This document shows, piece after piece, positions 23,577 to 37,219 of a stretch of DNA of 64,000 nt. The DNA is taken from NCBI GenBank assembly GCA_027186245.1, contig CP114482.1, forward strand, positions 29,717,209 through 29,781,208. Direction: 5' to 3'. Each line of letters opens with the position of its first letter. Position 1 is the first letter of the stretch. The notes beneath the pieces were generated by a model. The model had not been told where the DNA came from and made no database searches. It saw only the letters and a list, made by a program, of their open reading frames with translations. The translations under genes and the position numbers were made by a program. This DNA comes from Coriaria nepalensis. Taxonomy: Eukaryota > Streptophyta > Magnoliopsida > Cucurbitales > Coriariaceae.

Positions 23577-25599
23577 AATAGAATTGGTTCGAAGTGCCTT
23601 CAAACAATTTAACGATTGAAAAGACGGAGTCATATGCTTTTTAATGCTAAAATAATGCATCGTTGTCTTCAATAGATTAATTACAAGTTATGTAAGAAAA
23701 TAATATTTGAAGGGCGAAAATAGAATTCGTTCGAACTAATTTAGAATGATTTAATGACTAGAAGAGACTCGGTGACAGGAATTTAAGGCTAAAGAAATGC
23801 ATTGTTGCCTATAATAGATCAATTGCAAGTTATGCACGAAAGTCATGTTTAAATGCCGAATTTCATACTAAGTGATTTAGAATGATTTACTGACTAAAAG
23901 AGATGCAAAAATATGACTTGAACGTTAAAAAATGCATAGTTGCCTTCAATAAATCAATTGCAAGTTATGCACGAAAGTCGCGTTTTAAATGCAAAAAGAG
24001 AATTGGTTCGAAGTGCCTTCAAACAATTTAACGATTGAAAAGACTGAGTCATATGCTTTTTAATGCTAAAATAATGCATTGTTGTCTTCAATAGATTAAT
24101 TACAAGTTATGTAAGAAAATAATGTTTGAAGGGCGAAAATAGAATTCGTTCGAAATAATTTAGAATGATTTAATGACTAGAAGAGACTCAGTGACATGAA
24201 TTTAAGGCTAAACAAATGCATTGTTGCCTATAATAGATCAACTGCAAGTTACGCACGAAAGTCATGTTTAAATGCCGAATTTCGTTCGAAGTGATTTAGA
24301 ATGATTTACTGACTAAAAGAGACGCAAAAATATGACTCGAATGCTAAAAAATGCATAGTTGCCATCAATAGATCAATTGCAAGTTTTGCACGAAAGTCGC
24401 GTTTTAAATGCGAAAAGAAAATTGGTTCGAAGTGCCTTCAAACAATTTAATGATTGAAAAGACTGAGTGATATGCTTTTTAATGCTAAAATAATGCATTG
24501 TTGTCTTCAATAGATTAATTGCAAGTTATGTAAGAAAATAATGTTTGAAAGGCGAAAATAGAATTCGTTCGAACTAATTTAGAATGATTTAATGACTAGA
24601 AGAGACTCAGTGACATGAATTTAAGGCTAAACAAATGCATTGTTGCCTTCAATAGATCAACTGCAAGTTACGCACGAAAGTCATATTTAATTGCCAAATT
24701 TCATACGAAGTGATTTAGAATGATTTACTGACTAAAAGAGAGGCAAAAATATGCCTTGAATGCTAAAAAAATGCATAGTTGCCATCAATAGATCAATTGA
24801 AAGTTATGCACGAAAGTCGCGTTTTAAATGCAAAAAGAGAATTGGTTCGAAGTGCCTTCAAACAATTTAATGATTGAAAAGACTGAGTGATATGCTTTTT
24901 AATGCTAAAATAATGCATTGTTGTCTTCAATAGATTAATTACAAGTTATGTAAGAAAATAATGTTTGAAGGGCGAAAATAGAATTTGGTCGAACTAATTT
25001 AGAATGATTTAATGACTAGAAGAGACTCAGTGACATGAATTTAAGGCTAAACAAATGCATTGTTGCCAATAATAGCTCAACTGCATGTTACGCACGAAAG
25101 TCATGTTTAAATGCCGAATTTCATACGAAGTGATTTAGAATGATTTACTGACTAAAAGAGACGCAAATATATGGCTTGAACGCTAAAAAAGGCATAGTTG
25201 CGATCAATAGATCAATTGTAAGTTATGCACGAAAGTCGCGTTTTAAATGCAAAAAGAGAATTGGTTCGAAGTGCCTTCAAACAATTTAATGATTGAAAAG
25301 ACTGAGTGATATGCTTTTTAATGCTAAAATAATGCATTGTTGTCTTCAATAGATTAATTGCAAGTTATGTAAGAAAATAATGTTCGAAAGGCAAAAATAG
25401 AATTCGGTCGAATTAAGTTAGAATGATTTAATGACTAAAAGAGACACAGTGACATGACTTTAAGGCTAAACAAATGCATTGTTGCCTTCAATAGATCAAC
25501 TGCAAGTTACGCACGAAAGTCATGTTTAAAGGCCGAATTTCGTTCGGAGTGATTTAGAATGATTTACTGACTAAAAGAGACACAAAAATATGACTTGAA

Positions 25600-28500
25600 C
25601 GCTAAAAAATGCATAGTTGTCATCAATAGATCAATTCCAAGTTATGCACGAAAGTCGCGTTTTAAATGCAAAAAGAGAATTGGTTCGAAGTGCCTTCAAA
25701 CAATTTAATGATTGAAAAGACTGAGTGATATGCTTTTTAATGCTAAAATAATGCATTGTTGTCTTCAATAGATTAATTACAAGTTACGTAAGAAAATAAT
25801 ATTTGAATGGCGAAAATAGAATTCGTTCGAACTAATTTAGAATGATATAATGACTAGAAGAGACACAATGACATGCCTTTAAGGCTAAACAAATGCATTG
25901 TTGGCTTCAATAGATCAACTGCAAGTTACGCACGAAAGTCATGTTTAAAGGCCGAATTTCGTTCGAAGTGATTTAGAATGATTTACTGACTAAAAGAGAC
26001 GCAAAAATATGACTTGAACGCTAAAAAATGCATAGTTGCCATCAATAGGTCAATTGCAAGTTATGCACGAAAGTCGCGTTTTAAATGCAAAAATAGAATT
26101 GGTTCGAAGTGCCTTCAAACAATTTAACGATTGAAAAGACGGAGTCATATGCTTTTTAATGCTAAAATAATGCATTGTTGTCTTCAATAGATTAATTATA
26201 AGTTATGTAAGAAAATAATGTTTGAAGGGCGAAAATAGAATTCGTTCGAATTAATTTAGAATGATTTAATGACTAAAAGAGACTCAATGACATGACTTTA
26301 AGGCTAAACAAATGCATTGTTGCCTTCAATAAATCAACTGCATGTTACGCACGAAAGTCATGTTTAAAGGCCGAATTTCGTTCGAAGTGATTTAGAATGA
26401 TTTACTGACTAAAAGAGACGCAAAAATATAACTTGAACGCTAAAAAAGGCATAGTTGCCATCAATAGATCAATTGCATGTTATGCACGAAAGTCGCGTTT
26501 TAAATGCAAAAAGAGAATTGGTTCGAAGTGCCTTCAAACAATTTAATGATTGAAAAGACTGAGTGATATGCTTTTTAATGCTAAAATAATGCATTGTTGT
26601 CTTCAATAGATTAATTACAAGTTATGTAAGAAAATAATATTTGAATGGCGAAAATAGAATTCGTTCGAACTAATTTAGAATGATTTAATGACTAGAAGAG
26701 ACTCAGTGACATGAATTTAAGGCTAAACAAATGCATTGTTGCCGATAATAGATCAACTGCAAGTTACGCACGAATGTCATGTTTAAATGCCGAATTTCAT
26801 ACGAAGTGATTTAGAATGATTTACTGACTAAAAGAGGCTCAAATATATGACTTGAACGCTAAAAAATGCATAGTTGCGATCAATAGATCAATTGCAAGTT
26901 ATGCACGAAAGTCGCGTTTTAAATGCAAAAAGAGAATTGGTTCGAAGTGCCTTCAAACAATTTAATGATTGAAAAGACTGAGTGATATGCTTTTTAATGC
27001 TAAAATAATGCATTGTTGTCTTCAATAGATTAATTGCAAGTTATGTAAGAAAATAATGTTTGAATGGCAAAAATAAAATTCGGTCGAATTAAGTTAGAAT
27101 GATTTAATGACTAAAAGAGACACAATGACATGACTTTAAGGCTAAACAAATGCATTGTTGCCTTCAATAGATCAACTGGAAGTTACGCACGAAAGTCATG
27201 TTTAAAGGCCGAATTTCGTTCGAAGTGATTTAGAATGATTTACTGAGTAAAAGAGACGCAAAAATATGACTTGAACGCTAAAAAATGCATAGGTGCCATT
27301 AATAGATCAATTGCAAGTTATGCACGAAAGTCGCGTTTTAAATGCAAAAAGAGAATTGGTTCGAAGTGCCTTCAAAGAATTTAATGATTGAAAAGACTGA
27401 GTAATATGCTTTTTAATTCTAAAATATTGCATTGTTGTCTTCAATAGATTAATTGCAAGTTATGTAAGAAAATAATGTTTGAACGGCAAAAATAGAATTC
27501 GGTCGAATTAAGTTAGACTGAGTTAATGACTAAAAGAGACATAATGACATGACTTTAAGGCTAAACAAATGCATTGTTGCCTTCAATAGATCAACTGCAA
27601 GTTACGCACGAAAGTCATGTTTAAAGGCCGAATTTCGTTCGAAGTGATTTAGAATGATTTACTGACTAAAAGAGACGCAAAAATATGACTTGAACGCTAA
27701 AAAATGCATAGTTGTCATCAATAGATCAATTCCAAGTTATGCACGAAAGTCGCGTTTTAAATGCAAAAAGAGAATTGGTTCGAAGTGCCTTCAAACAATT
27801 TAATGATTGAAAAGACTGAGTGATATGCTTTTTAATGCTAAAATAATGCATTGTTGTCTTCAATAGATTAATTACAAGTGATGTAAGAAAATAATATTTG
27901 AATGGCGAAAATAGAATTCGTTCGAACTAATTTAGAATGATTTAATGACTAGAAGAGACTCAGTGACATGAATTTAAGGCTAAACAAATGCATTGTTGCC
28001 GATAATAGATCAACTGCAAGTTACGCACGAATGTCATGTTTAAATGCCGAATTTCATACGAAGTGATTTAGAATGATTTACTGACTAAAAGAGGCTCAAA
28101 TATATGACTTGAATGCTAAAAAATGCATAGTTGCGATGAATAAATCAATTGCAAGTTATGCACGAAAGTCGCGTTTTAAATGCAAAAAGAGAATTGGTTC
28201 GAAGTGCCTTCAAACAATTTAATGATTGAAAAGACTGAGTGATATGCTTTTTAATGCTAAAATAATGCATTGTTGTCTTCAATAGATTAATTGCAAGTTA
28301 TGTAAGAAAATAATGTTTGAAAGGCAAAAATAGAATTCGGTCGAATTAAGTTAGAATGATTTAATGACTAAAAGAGACACAATGACATGACTTTAAGGCT
28401 AAACAAATGCATTGTTGCCTTCAATAGATCAACTGCAAGTTACGCACGAGAGTCATGTTTAAAGGCCGAATTTCGTTCGAAGTGATTTAGAATGATTTAG

Positions 28501-30604
28501 TGACTAAAAGAGACGCAAAAATATGACTTGGACGCTAAAAAATGCATAGTTTCCATCAATAGATCAATTGCAAGTTATGCACGAAAGTCGCGTTTTAAAT
28601 GCAAAAAGAGAATTGGTTCGAAGTGCCTTCAAACAATTTAATGATTGAAAAGACTGAGTGATATGCTTTTTAATGCTAAAATATTGCATTGTTGTCTTCA
28701 ATAGATTAATTATAAGTTATGTAAGAAAATAATGTTTGAAGGGCGAAAATAGAATTCGTTCGAATTTATTTAGAATGATTTAATGACTAAAAGAGACTCA
28801 ATGACATGACTTTAAGGCTAAACAAATGCATTGTTGCCTTCAATAAATCAACTGCATGTTACGCACGAAAGTCATGTTTAAAGGCCGAATTTCGTTCGAA
28901 GTGATTTAGAGTGATTTACTGACTAAAAGAGACGCAAAAATATGACTTGAACGCTAAAAAAGGCATAGTTGCCATCAATAGATCAATTGCATGTTATGCA
29001 CGAAAGTCGCGTTTTAAATGCAAAAAGAGAATTGGTTCGAAGTGCGTTCAAACAATTTAACGATTGAAAAGACTGAGTCATATGCTTTTTAATGCTAAAA
29101 TAATGCATTGTTGTCTTCAATAGATTAATTACAAGTTATGTAAGAAAATAATGTTTGAAGGGCGAAAATAGAATTCGGTCGAATTAATTTAGAATGATTT
29201 AATGACTAAAAGAGACTCAATGACATGACTTTAAGGCTAAACAAATGCATTGTTGCCTTCAATAGATAAATTGCAAGTTACGCACGAAAGTCATGTTTAA
29301 AGGCCGAATTTCGTTCGAAGTGATTTAGAATGATTTACTGACTAAAAGAGACGCAAAAATATGACTTGAACGCTAAAAAATGCATAGTTGCCATCAATTG
29401 GTCAATTGCAAGTTATGCACGAAAGTCGCGTTTTAAATGCAAAAATAGAATTGGTTCGAAGTGCCTTCAAACAATTTAACGATTGAAAAGACGGAGTCAT
29501 ATGCTTTTTAATGCTAAAATAATGCATTGGTGTCTTCAATAGATTAATTACAAGTTATGTAAGAAAATAATATTTGAAGGGCGAAAATAGAATTCGTTGG
29601 AACTAATTTAGAATGATTTAATGACTAGAAGAGACTCGGTGACAGGAATTTATGGCTAAAGAAATGCATTGTTGCCTATAATAGATCAATTGCAAGTTAT
29701 GCACGAAAGTCATGTTTAAATGCCGAATTTCATACGAAGTGATTTAGAATGATTTACTGAGTAAAAGAGACGCAAAAATATGACTTGAACGCTAAAAAAT
29801 GCATAGGTGCCATTAATAGATCAATTGCAAGTTATGCACGAAAGTCGCGTTTTAAATGCAAAAAGAGAATTGGTTCGAAGTGCTTTCAAACAATTTAATG
29901 ATTGAAAAGACTGAGTGATATGCTTTTTAATGCTAAAATATTGCATTGTTGTCTTCAATAGATTAATTGCAAGTTATGTAAGAAAATAATGTTTGAACGG
30001 CAAAAATAGAATTCGGTCGAATCAAGTTAGACTGAGTTAATGACTAAAAGAGACACAATGACATGACTTTAAGGCTAAACAAATGCATTGTTGCCTTCAA
30101 TAGATCAACTGCAAGTTACGCACGAAAGTCATGTTTAAAGGCCGAATTTCGTTCGAAGTGATTTAGAATGATTTACTGACTAAAAGAGACGCAAAAATAT
30201 GACTTGAACGCTAAAAAATGCATAGTTGTCATCAATAGATCAATTCCAAGTTATGCACGAAAGTCGCGTTTTAAATGCAAAAAGAGAATTGGTTCGAAGT
30301 GCCTTCAAACAATTTAATGATTGAAAAGACTGAGTGATATGCTTTTTAATGCTAAAATAATGCATTGTTGTCTTCAATAGATTAATTACAAGTTATGTAA
30401 GAAAATAATATTTGAATGGCGAAAATAGAATTCGTTCGAACTAATTTAGAATGATTTAATGACTAGAAGAGACTCAGTGACATGAATTTAAGGCTAAACA
30501 AATGCATTGTTGCCGATAATAGATCAACTGCAAGTTACGCACGAATGTCATGTTTAAATGCCGAATTTCATACGAAGTGATTTAGAATGATTTACTGACT
30601 AAAA
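25600..30604 (+). repeat. Overlapping 3-, 5- and 6-unit duplications
   Basis: Several shifts coexist here. AGAGGCTCAAATATATG at 26,833 and 28,090 is 1,257 bp apart (3 units). TAGTTGTCATCAATAG with CAATTCCAAG at about 25,615 and 27,710 is 2,095 bp apart (5 units). GAACGGCAAAAATAG with TTAGACTGAGTTAATGAC at 27,481 and 29,995 is 2,514 bp apart (6 units), and the last pair spans about 27,230-28,090 and 29,744-30,604. No single HOR length dominates, so the stretch is a patchwork of older exchanges. Confidence 0.8.
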
Positions 30605-30989
30605 GAGACGCAAATATATGACTTGAACGCTAAAAAATGCATAATTGCGGTCAATAGATCAATTGCAAGTTATGCACGAAAGTCGCGTTTTAAATGCAAA
30701 AAGAGAATTGGTTCGAAGTGCCTTCAAACAATTGAATGATTGAAAAGACTGAGTGATATGCTTTTTAATGCTAAAATATTGCATTGTTGTCTTCAATAGA
30801 TTAATTATAAGTTATGTAAGAAAATAATGTTTGAAGGGCGAAAATAGAATTCGGTCGAATTAAGTTAGAATGATTTAATGACTAAAAGAGACACAATGAC
30901 ATGACTTTAAGGCTAAACAAATGCATTGTTGCCTTCAATAGATCAACTGCAAGTTACGCACGAAAGTCATGTTTAAAGGCCGAATTTCG

Positions 30990-33900
30990 TTCGAAGTGAT
31001 TTAGAATGATTTACTGACTAAAAGAGACGCAAAAATATGACTTGAAAGCTGAAAAAGGCATAGTTGCCATCAATAGATCAATTGCAAGTTATGCACGAAA
31101 GTCGCGTTTTAAATGCAAAAAGAGAATTGGTTCGAAGTGCCTTCAAACAATTTAATGATTGAAAAGACTGAGTGATATGCTTTTTAATGCTAAAATAATG
31201 CATTGTTGTCTTCAATAGATTAATTGCAAGTTATGTAAGAAAATAGTGTTTAAAAGGCGAAAATAGAATTCGATCGAATTAATTTAGAATGATTTAATGA
31301 CTAAATGAGACTCAATGACATGACTTTAAGGCTAAACAAATGCATTGTTGCCTTCAATAGATCAACTGCAAGTTACGCACGAAAGTCATGTTTAAAGGCC
31401 GAATTTCGTTCGATGTGATTTAGAATGATTTACTGACTAAAAGAGACGCAAAAATATGACTTGAACGCTAAAAAATGCATAGTTGCCATCAATAGATCAA
31501 TTGCAAGTTACGCACGAAAGTCGCGTTTTAAATGCAAAAAGAGAATTGGTTCGAAGTGCCTTCAAACAATTTAATGATTGAAAAGACTGAGTGATATGCT
31601 TTTTAATGCTAAAATATTGCATTGTTGTCTTCAATAGATTAATTATAAGTTATGTAAAAAAATAATGTTTGAAGGGCGAAAATAGAATTCGTTCGAATTA
31701 ATTTAGAATGATTTAATGACTAAAAGAGACTGAATGACATGACTTTAAGGCTAAACAAATGCATTGTTGCCGATAATAGATCAACTGCAAGTAACGCACG
31801 AAAGTCATGTTTAAATGCCGAATTTCATACGAAGTGATTTAGAATGATTTAGTGACTAAAAGAGACGCAAAAATATAACTTGAACGCTAAAAAATGCATA
31901 GTTGCCATCAATAGATCAATTGCAAGTTATGCACGAAAGTCGCGTTTTAAATGCAAAAAGAGAATTGGTTCGAAGTGCCTTCAAAGAATTTAATGATTGA
32001 GAAGACTGAGTGATATGCTTTTTAATGCTAAAATAATGCATTGTTGTCTTCAATAGATTAATTAAAAGTTATGTAAGAAAATAATATTTGAATGGCGAAA
32101 ATAGAATTCGTTCGAACTAATTTAGAATGATTTAATGACTAGAAGAGACTCAGTGACATGAATTTAAGGCTAAACAAATGCATTGTTGCCGATAATAGAT
32201 CAACTGCAAGTTACGCATGAAAGTCATGTTTAAATGCCGAATTTCATACGAAGTGATTTAGAATGATTTACTGACTAAAAGAGACGCAAATATATGACTT
32301 GAACGCTAAAAAATGCATAATTGCGGTCAATAGATCAATTGCAAGTTATGCACGAAAGTCGCGTTTTAAATGCAAAAAGAGAATTGGTTCGAAGTGCCTT
32401 CAAACAATTTAATGATTGAAAAGACTGAGTGATATGCTTTTTAATGCTAAAATATTGCATTGTTGTCTACAATAGATTAATTATAAGTTATGTAAGAAAA
32501 TAATGTTTGAAGGGCGAAAATAGAATTCGTTCGAATTAATTTAGAATGATTTATTGACTAAAAGAGACTCAATGACATGACTTTAAGGCTAAACAAATGC
32601 ATTGTTGCCTTCAACAGATCAACTGCAAGTTACGCACGAAAGTCATGTTTAAAGGCCGAATTTCATTCGAAGTGATTTAGAATGATTTACTGACTAAAAG
32701 AGACGCAAAAATATGACTTGAAAGCTGAAAAAGGCATAGTTGCCATCAATAGATCAATTGCAAGTTATGCACGAAAGTCGCGTTTTAAATGCAAAAAGAG
32801 AATTGGTTCGAAGTGCCTTCAAACAATTTAATGATTGAAAAGACTGAGTGATATGCTTTTTAATGCTAAAATAATGCATTGTTGTCTTCAATAGATTAAT
32901 TGCAAGTTATGTAAGAAAATAGTGTTTAAAAGGCGAAAATAGAATTCGATCGAATTAATTTAGAATGATTTAATGACTAAATGAGACTCAATGACATGAC
33001 TTTAAGGCTAAACAAATGCATTGTTGCCTTCAATAGATCAACTGCAAGTTACGCACGAAAGTCATGTTTAAAGGCCGAATTTCGTTCAATGTGATTTAGA
33101 ATGATTTACTGACTAAAAGAGACGCAAAAATATGACTTGAACGCTAAAAAATGCATAGTTGCCATCAATAGATCAATTGCAAGTTACGCACGAAAGTCGC
33201 GTTTTAAATGCAAAAAGAGAATTGGTTCGAAGTGCCTTCAAACAATTTAATGATTGAAAAGACTGAGTGATATGCTTTTTAATGCTAAAATATTGCATTG
33301 TTGTCTTCAATAGATTAATTATAAGTTATGTAAGAAAATAATGTTTGAAGGGCGAAAATAGAATTCGTTCGAATTAATTTAGAATGATTTAATGACTAAA
33401 AGAGACTGAATGACATGACTTTAAGGCTAAACAAATGCATTGTTGCCTTCAATAGATCAACTGCAAGTTACGCACGAAAGTCATGTTTAAAGGCCGAATT
33501 TCGTTCGAAGTGATTTAGAATGATTTACTGACTAAAAGAGACGCAAAAATATGACTTGAACGCTAAAAAATGCATAGTTGCGGTCAATAGATCAATTGCA
33601 AGTTATGCACGAAAGTCGCGTTTTAAATGCAAAAATAGAATTGGTTCGAAGTGCCTTCAAACAATTTAACGATTGAAAAGACGGAGTCATATGCTTTTTA
33701 ATGCTAAAATAATGCATTGTTGTCTTCAATAGATTAATTACAAGTTATGTAAGAAAATAATATTTGAAGGGCGAAAATAGAATTCGTTCGAATTAATTTA
33801 GAATGATTTATTGACTAAAAGAGACTCAATGACATGACTTTAAGGCTAAACAAATGCATTGTTGCCTTCAACAGATCAACTGCAAGTTACGCACGAAAGT

Positions 33901-36835
33901 CATGTTTAAAGGCTGAATTTCGTTCGAAGTGATTTAGAATGATTTACTGACTAAAAGAGACGCAAAAATATGACTTGAAAGCTGAAAAAGGCATAGTTTC
34001 CATCAATAGATCAATTGCAAGTTATGCACGAAAGTCGCGTTTTAAATGCAAAAAGAGAATTGGTTCGAAGTGCCTTCAAACAATTTAATGATTGAAAAGA
34101 CTGAGTGATATGCTTTTTAATGCTAAAATATTGCATTGTTGTCTACAATAGATTAATTATAAGTTATGTAAGAAAATAATGTTTGAAGGGCGAAAATAGA
34201 ATTCGTTCGAATTAATTTAGAATGATTTATTGACTAAAAGAGACTCAATGACATGACTTTAAGGCTAAACAAATGCATTGTTGCCTTCAACAGATCAACT
34301 GCAAGTTACGCACGAAAGTCATGTTCAAAGGCCGAATTTCGTTCGAAGTGATTTAGAATGATTTACTGACTAAAAGAGACGCAAAAATATGACTTGAAAG
34401 CTGAAAAAGGCATAGTTGCCATCAATAGATCAATTGCAAGTTATGCACGAAAGTCGCGTTTTAAATGCAAAAAGAGAATTGGTTCGAAGTGCCTTCAAAC
34501 AATTTAATGATTGAAAAGACTGAGTGATATGCTTTTTAATGCTAAAATAATGCATTGTTGTCTTCAATAGATTAATTGCAAGTTATGTAAGAAAATAGTG
34601 TTTAAAAGGCGAAAATAGAATTCGATCGAATTAATTTAGAATGATTTAATGACTAAATGAGACTCAATGACATGAGTTTAAGGCTAAACAAATGCATTGT
34701 TGCCTTCAATAGATCAACTGCAAGTTACGCACGAAAGTCATGTTTAAAGGCCGAATTTCGTTCGATGTGATTTAGAATGATTTACTGACTAAAAGAGACG
34801 CAAAAATATGACTTGAACGCTAAAAAATGCATAGTTGCCATCAATAGATCAATTGCAAGTTACGCACGAAAGTCGCGTTTTAAATGCAAAAAGAGAATTG
34901 GTTCGAAGTGCCTTCAAACAATTTAATGATTGAAAAGACTGAGTGATATGCTTTTTAATGCTAAAATATTGCATTGTTGTCTTCAATAGATTAATTATAA
35001 GTTATGTAAGAAAATAATGTTTGAAGGGCGAAAATAGAATTCGTTCGAATTAATTTAGAATGATTTAATGACTAAAAGAGACTGAATGACATGACTTTAA
35101 GGCTAAACAAATGCATTGTTGCCTTCAATAGATCAACTGCAAGTTACGCACGAAAGTCATGTTTAAAGGCCGAATTTCGTTCGAAGTGATTTAGAATGAT
35201 TTACTGACTAAAAGAGACGCAAAAATATGACTTGAACGCTAAAAAATGCATAGTTGCGGTCAATAGATCAATTGCAAGTTATGCACGAAAGTCGCGTTTT
35301 AAATGCAAAAATAGAATTGGTTCGAAGTGCCTTCAAACAATTTAACGATTGAAAAGACGGAGTCATATGCTTTTTAATGCTAAAATAATGCATTGTTGTC
35401 TTCAATAGATTAATTACAAGTTATGTAAGAAAATAATATTTGAAGGGCGAAAATAGAATTCGTTCGAATTAATTTAGAATGATTTATTGACTAAAAGAGA
35501 CTCAATGACATGACTTTAAGGCTAAACAAATGCATTGTTGCCTTCAACAGATCAACTGCAAGTTACGCACGAAAGTCATGTTTAAAGGCTGAATTTCGTT
35601 CGAAGTGATTTAGAATGATTTACTGACTAAAAGAGACGCAAAAATATGACTTGAAAGCTGAAAAAGGCATAGTTTCCATCAATAGATCAATTGCAAGTTA
35701 TGCACGAAAGTCGCGTTTTAAATGCAAAAAGAGAATTGGTTCGAAGTGCCTTCAAACAATTTAATGATTGAAAAGACTGAGTGATATGCTTTTTAATGCT
35801 AAAATATTGCATTGTTGTCTACAATAGATTAATTATAAGTTATGTAAGAAAATAATGTTTGAAGGGCGAAAATAGAATTCGTTCGAATTAATTTAGAATG
35901 ATTTATTGACTAAAAGAGACTCAATGACATGACTTTAAGGCTAAACAAATGCATTGTTGCCTTCAACAGATCAACTGCAAGTTACGCACGAAAGTCATGT
36001 TCAAAGGCCGAATTTCGTTCGAAGTGATTTAGAATGATTTACTGACTAAAAGAGACGCAAAAATATGACTTGAAAGCTGAAAAAGGCATAGTTGCCATCA
36101 ATAGATCAATTGCAAGTTATGCACGAAAGTCGCGTTTTAAATGCAAAAAGAGAATTGGTTCGAAGTGCCTTCAAACAATTTAATGATTGAAAAGACTGAG
36201 TGATATGCTTTTTAATGCTAAAATAATGCATTGTTGTCTTCAATAGATTAATTGCAAGTTATGTAAGAAAATAGTGTTTAAAAGGCGAAAATAGAATTCG
36301 ATCGAATTAATTTAGAATGATTTAATGACTAAATGAGACTCAATGACATGAGTTTAAGGCTAAACAAATGCATTGTTGCCTTCAATAGATCAACTGCAAG
36401 TTACGCACGAAAGTCATGTTTAAAGGCCGAATTTCGTTCGATGTGATTTAGAATGATTTACTGACTAAAAGAGACGCAAAAATATGACTTGAACGCTAAA
36501 AAATGCATAGTTGCCATCAATAGATCAATTGCAAGTTACGCACGAAAGTCGCGTTTTAAATGCAAAAAGAGAATTGGTTCGAAGTGCCTTCAAACAATTT
36601 AATGATTGAAAAGACTGAGTGATATGCTTTTTAATGCTAAAATATTGCATTGTTGTCTTCAATAGATTAATTATAAGTTATGTAAGAAAATAATGTTTGA
36701 AGGGCGAAAATAGAATTCGTTCGAATTAATTTAGAATGATTTAATGACTAAAAGAGACTGAATGACATGACTTTAAGGCTAAACAAATGCATTGTTGCCT
36801 TCAATAGATCAACTGCAAGTTACGCACGAAAGTCA
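30990..36835 (+). repeat. 1676-bp (four-unit) higher-order repeat, about 3.5 copies
   Basis: Markers recur at exactly 1,676 bp (4 x 419). AAATAGTGTTTAAAAGGCG is at 31,241, 32,917, 34,593 and 36,269. CTACAATAGATTAATTATAAG is at 32,467, 34,143 and 35,819. CTTGAAAGCTGAAAAAGGC recurs with the same period. The copies between 33.0 and 36.3 kb are almost identical. The first copy is mosaic (for example GCCGATAATAG near 31,770 in place of GCCTTCAATAG), which suggests the array grew rightwards or was partly converted on the left. Confidence 0.9.
31267..31280. repeat. Perfect 14-bp palindrome AATTCGATCGAATT in B'
   Basis: Most B' monomers have AATTCG, then TT or GT, then CGAATT: an imperfect dyad. The variant AT at the centre makes AATTCGATCGAATT, its own reverse complement, holding overlapping EcoRI and PvuI-type sites. 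Other copies start at 32,943, 34,619, 36,295, 37,133, 38,390, 41,323, 43,837, 46,770, 48,446, 61,417 and 63,512. I saw none to the left of 31 kb. In most copies it is linked to AATAGTGTTT upstream and, in many, to ACTAAATGAGAC downstream, so it is a lineage marker as well as a possible structure or binding site. Confidence 0.85.
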
Positions 36836-37219
36836 TGTTTAATGGCCGAATTTCGTTCGAAGTGATTTAGAATGATTTACTGACTAAAAGAGACGCAAAA
36901 ATATGACTTGAACGCTAAAAAATGCATAGTTGCCATCAATAGGTCAATTGCAAGTTATGCACGAAAGTCGCGTTTTAAATGCAAAAAGAGAATTGGTTCG
37001 AAGTGCCTTCAAACAATTTAATGATTGAAAAGACTGAGTGATATGCTTTTTAATGCTAAAATAATGCATTGTTGTCTTCAATAGATTAATTGCAAGTTAT
37101 GTAAGAAAATAGTGTTTAAAAGGCGAAAATAGAATTCGATCGAATTAATTTAGAATGATTTAATGACTAAATGAGACTCAATGACATGAGTTTAAGGCTA
37201 AACAAATGCATTGTTGCCT

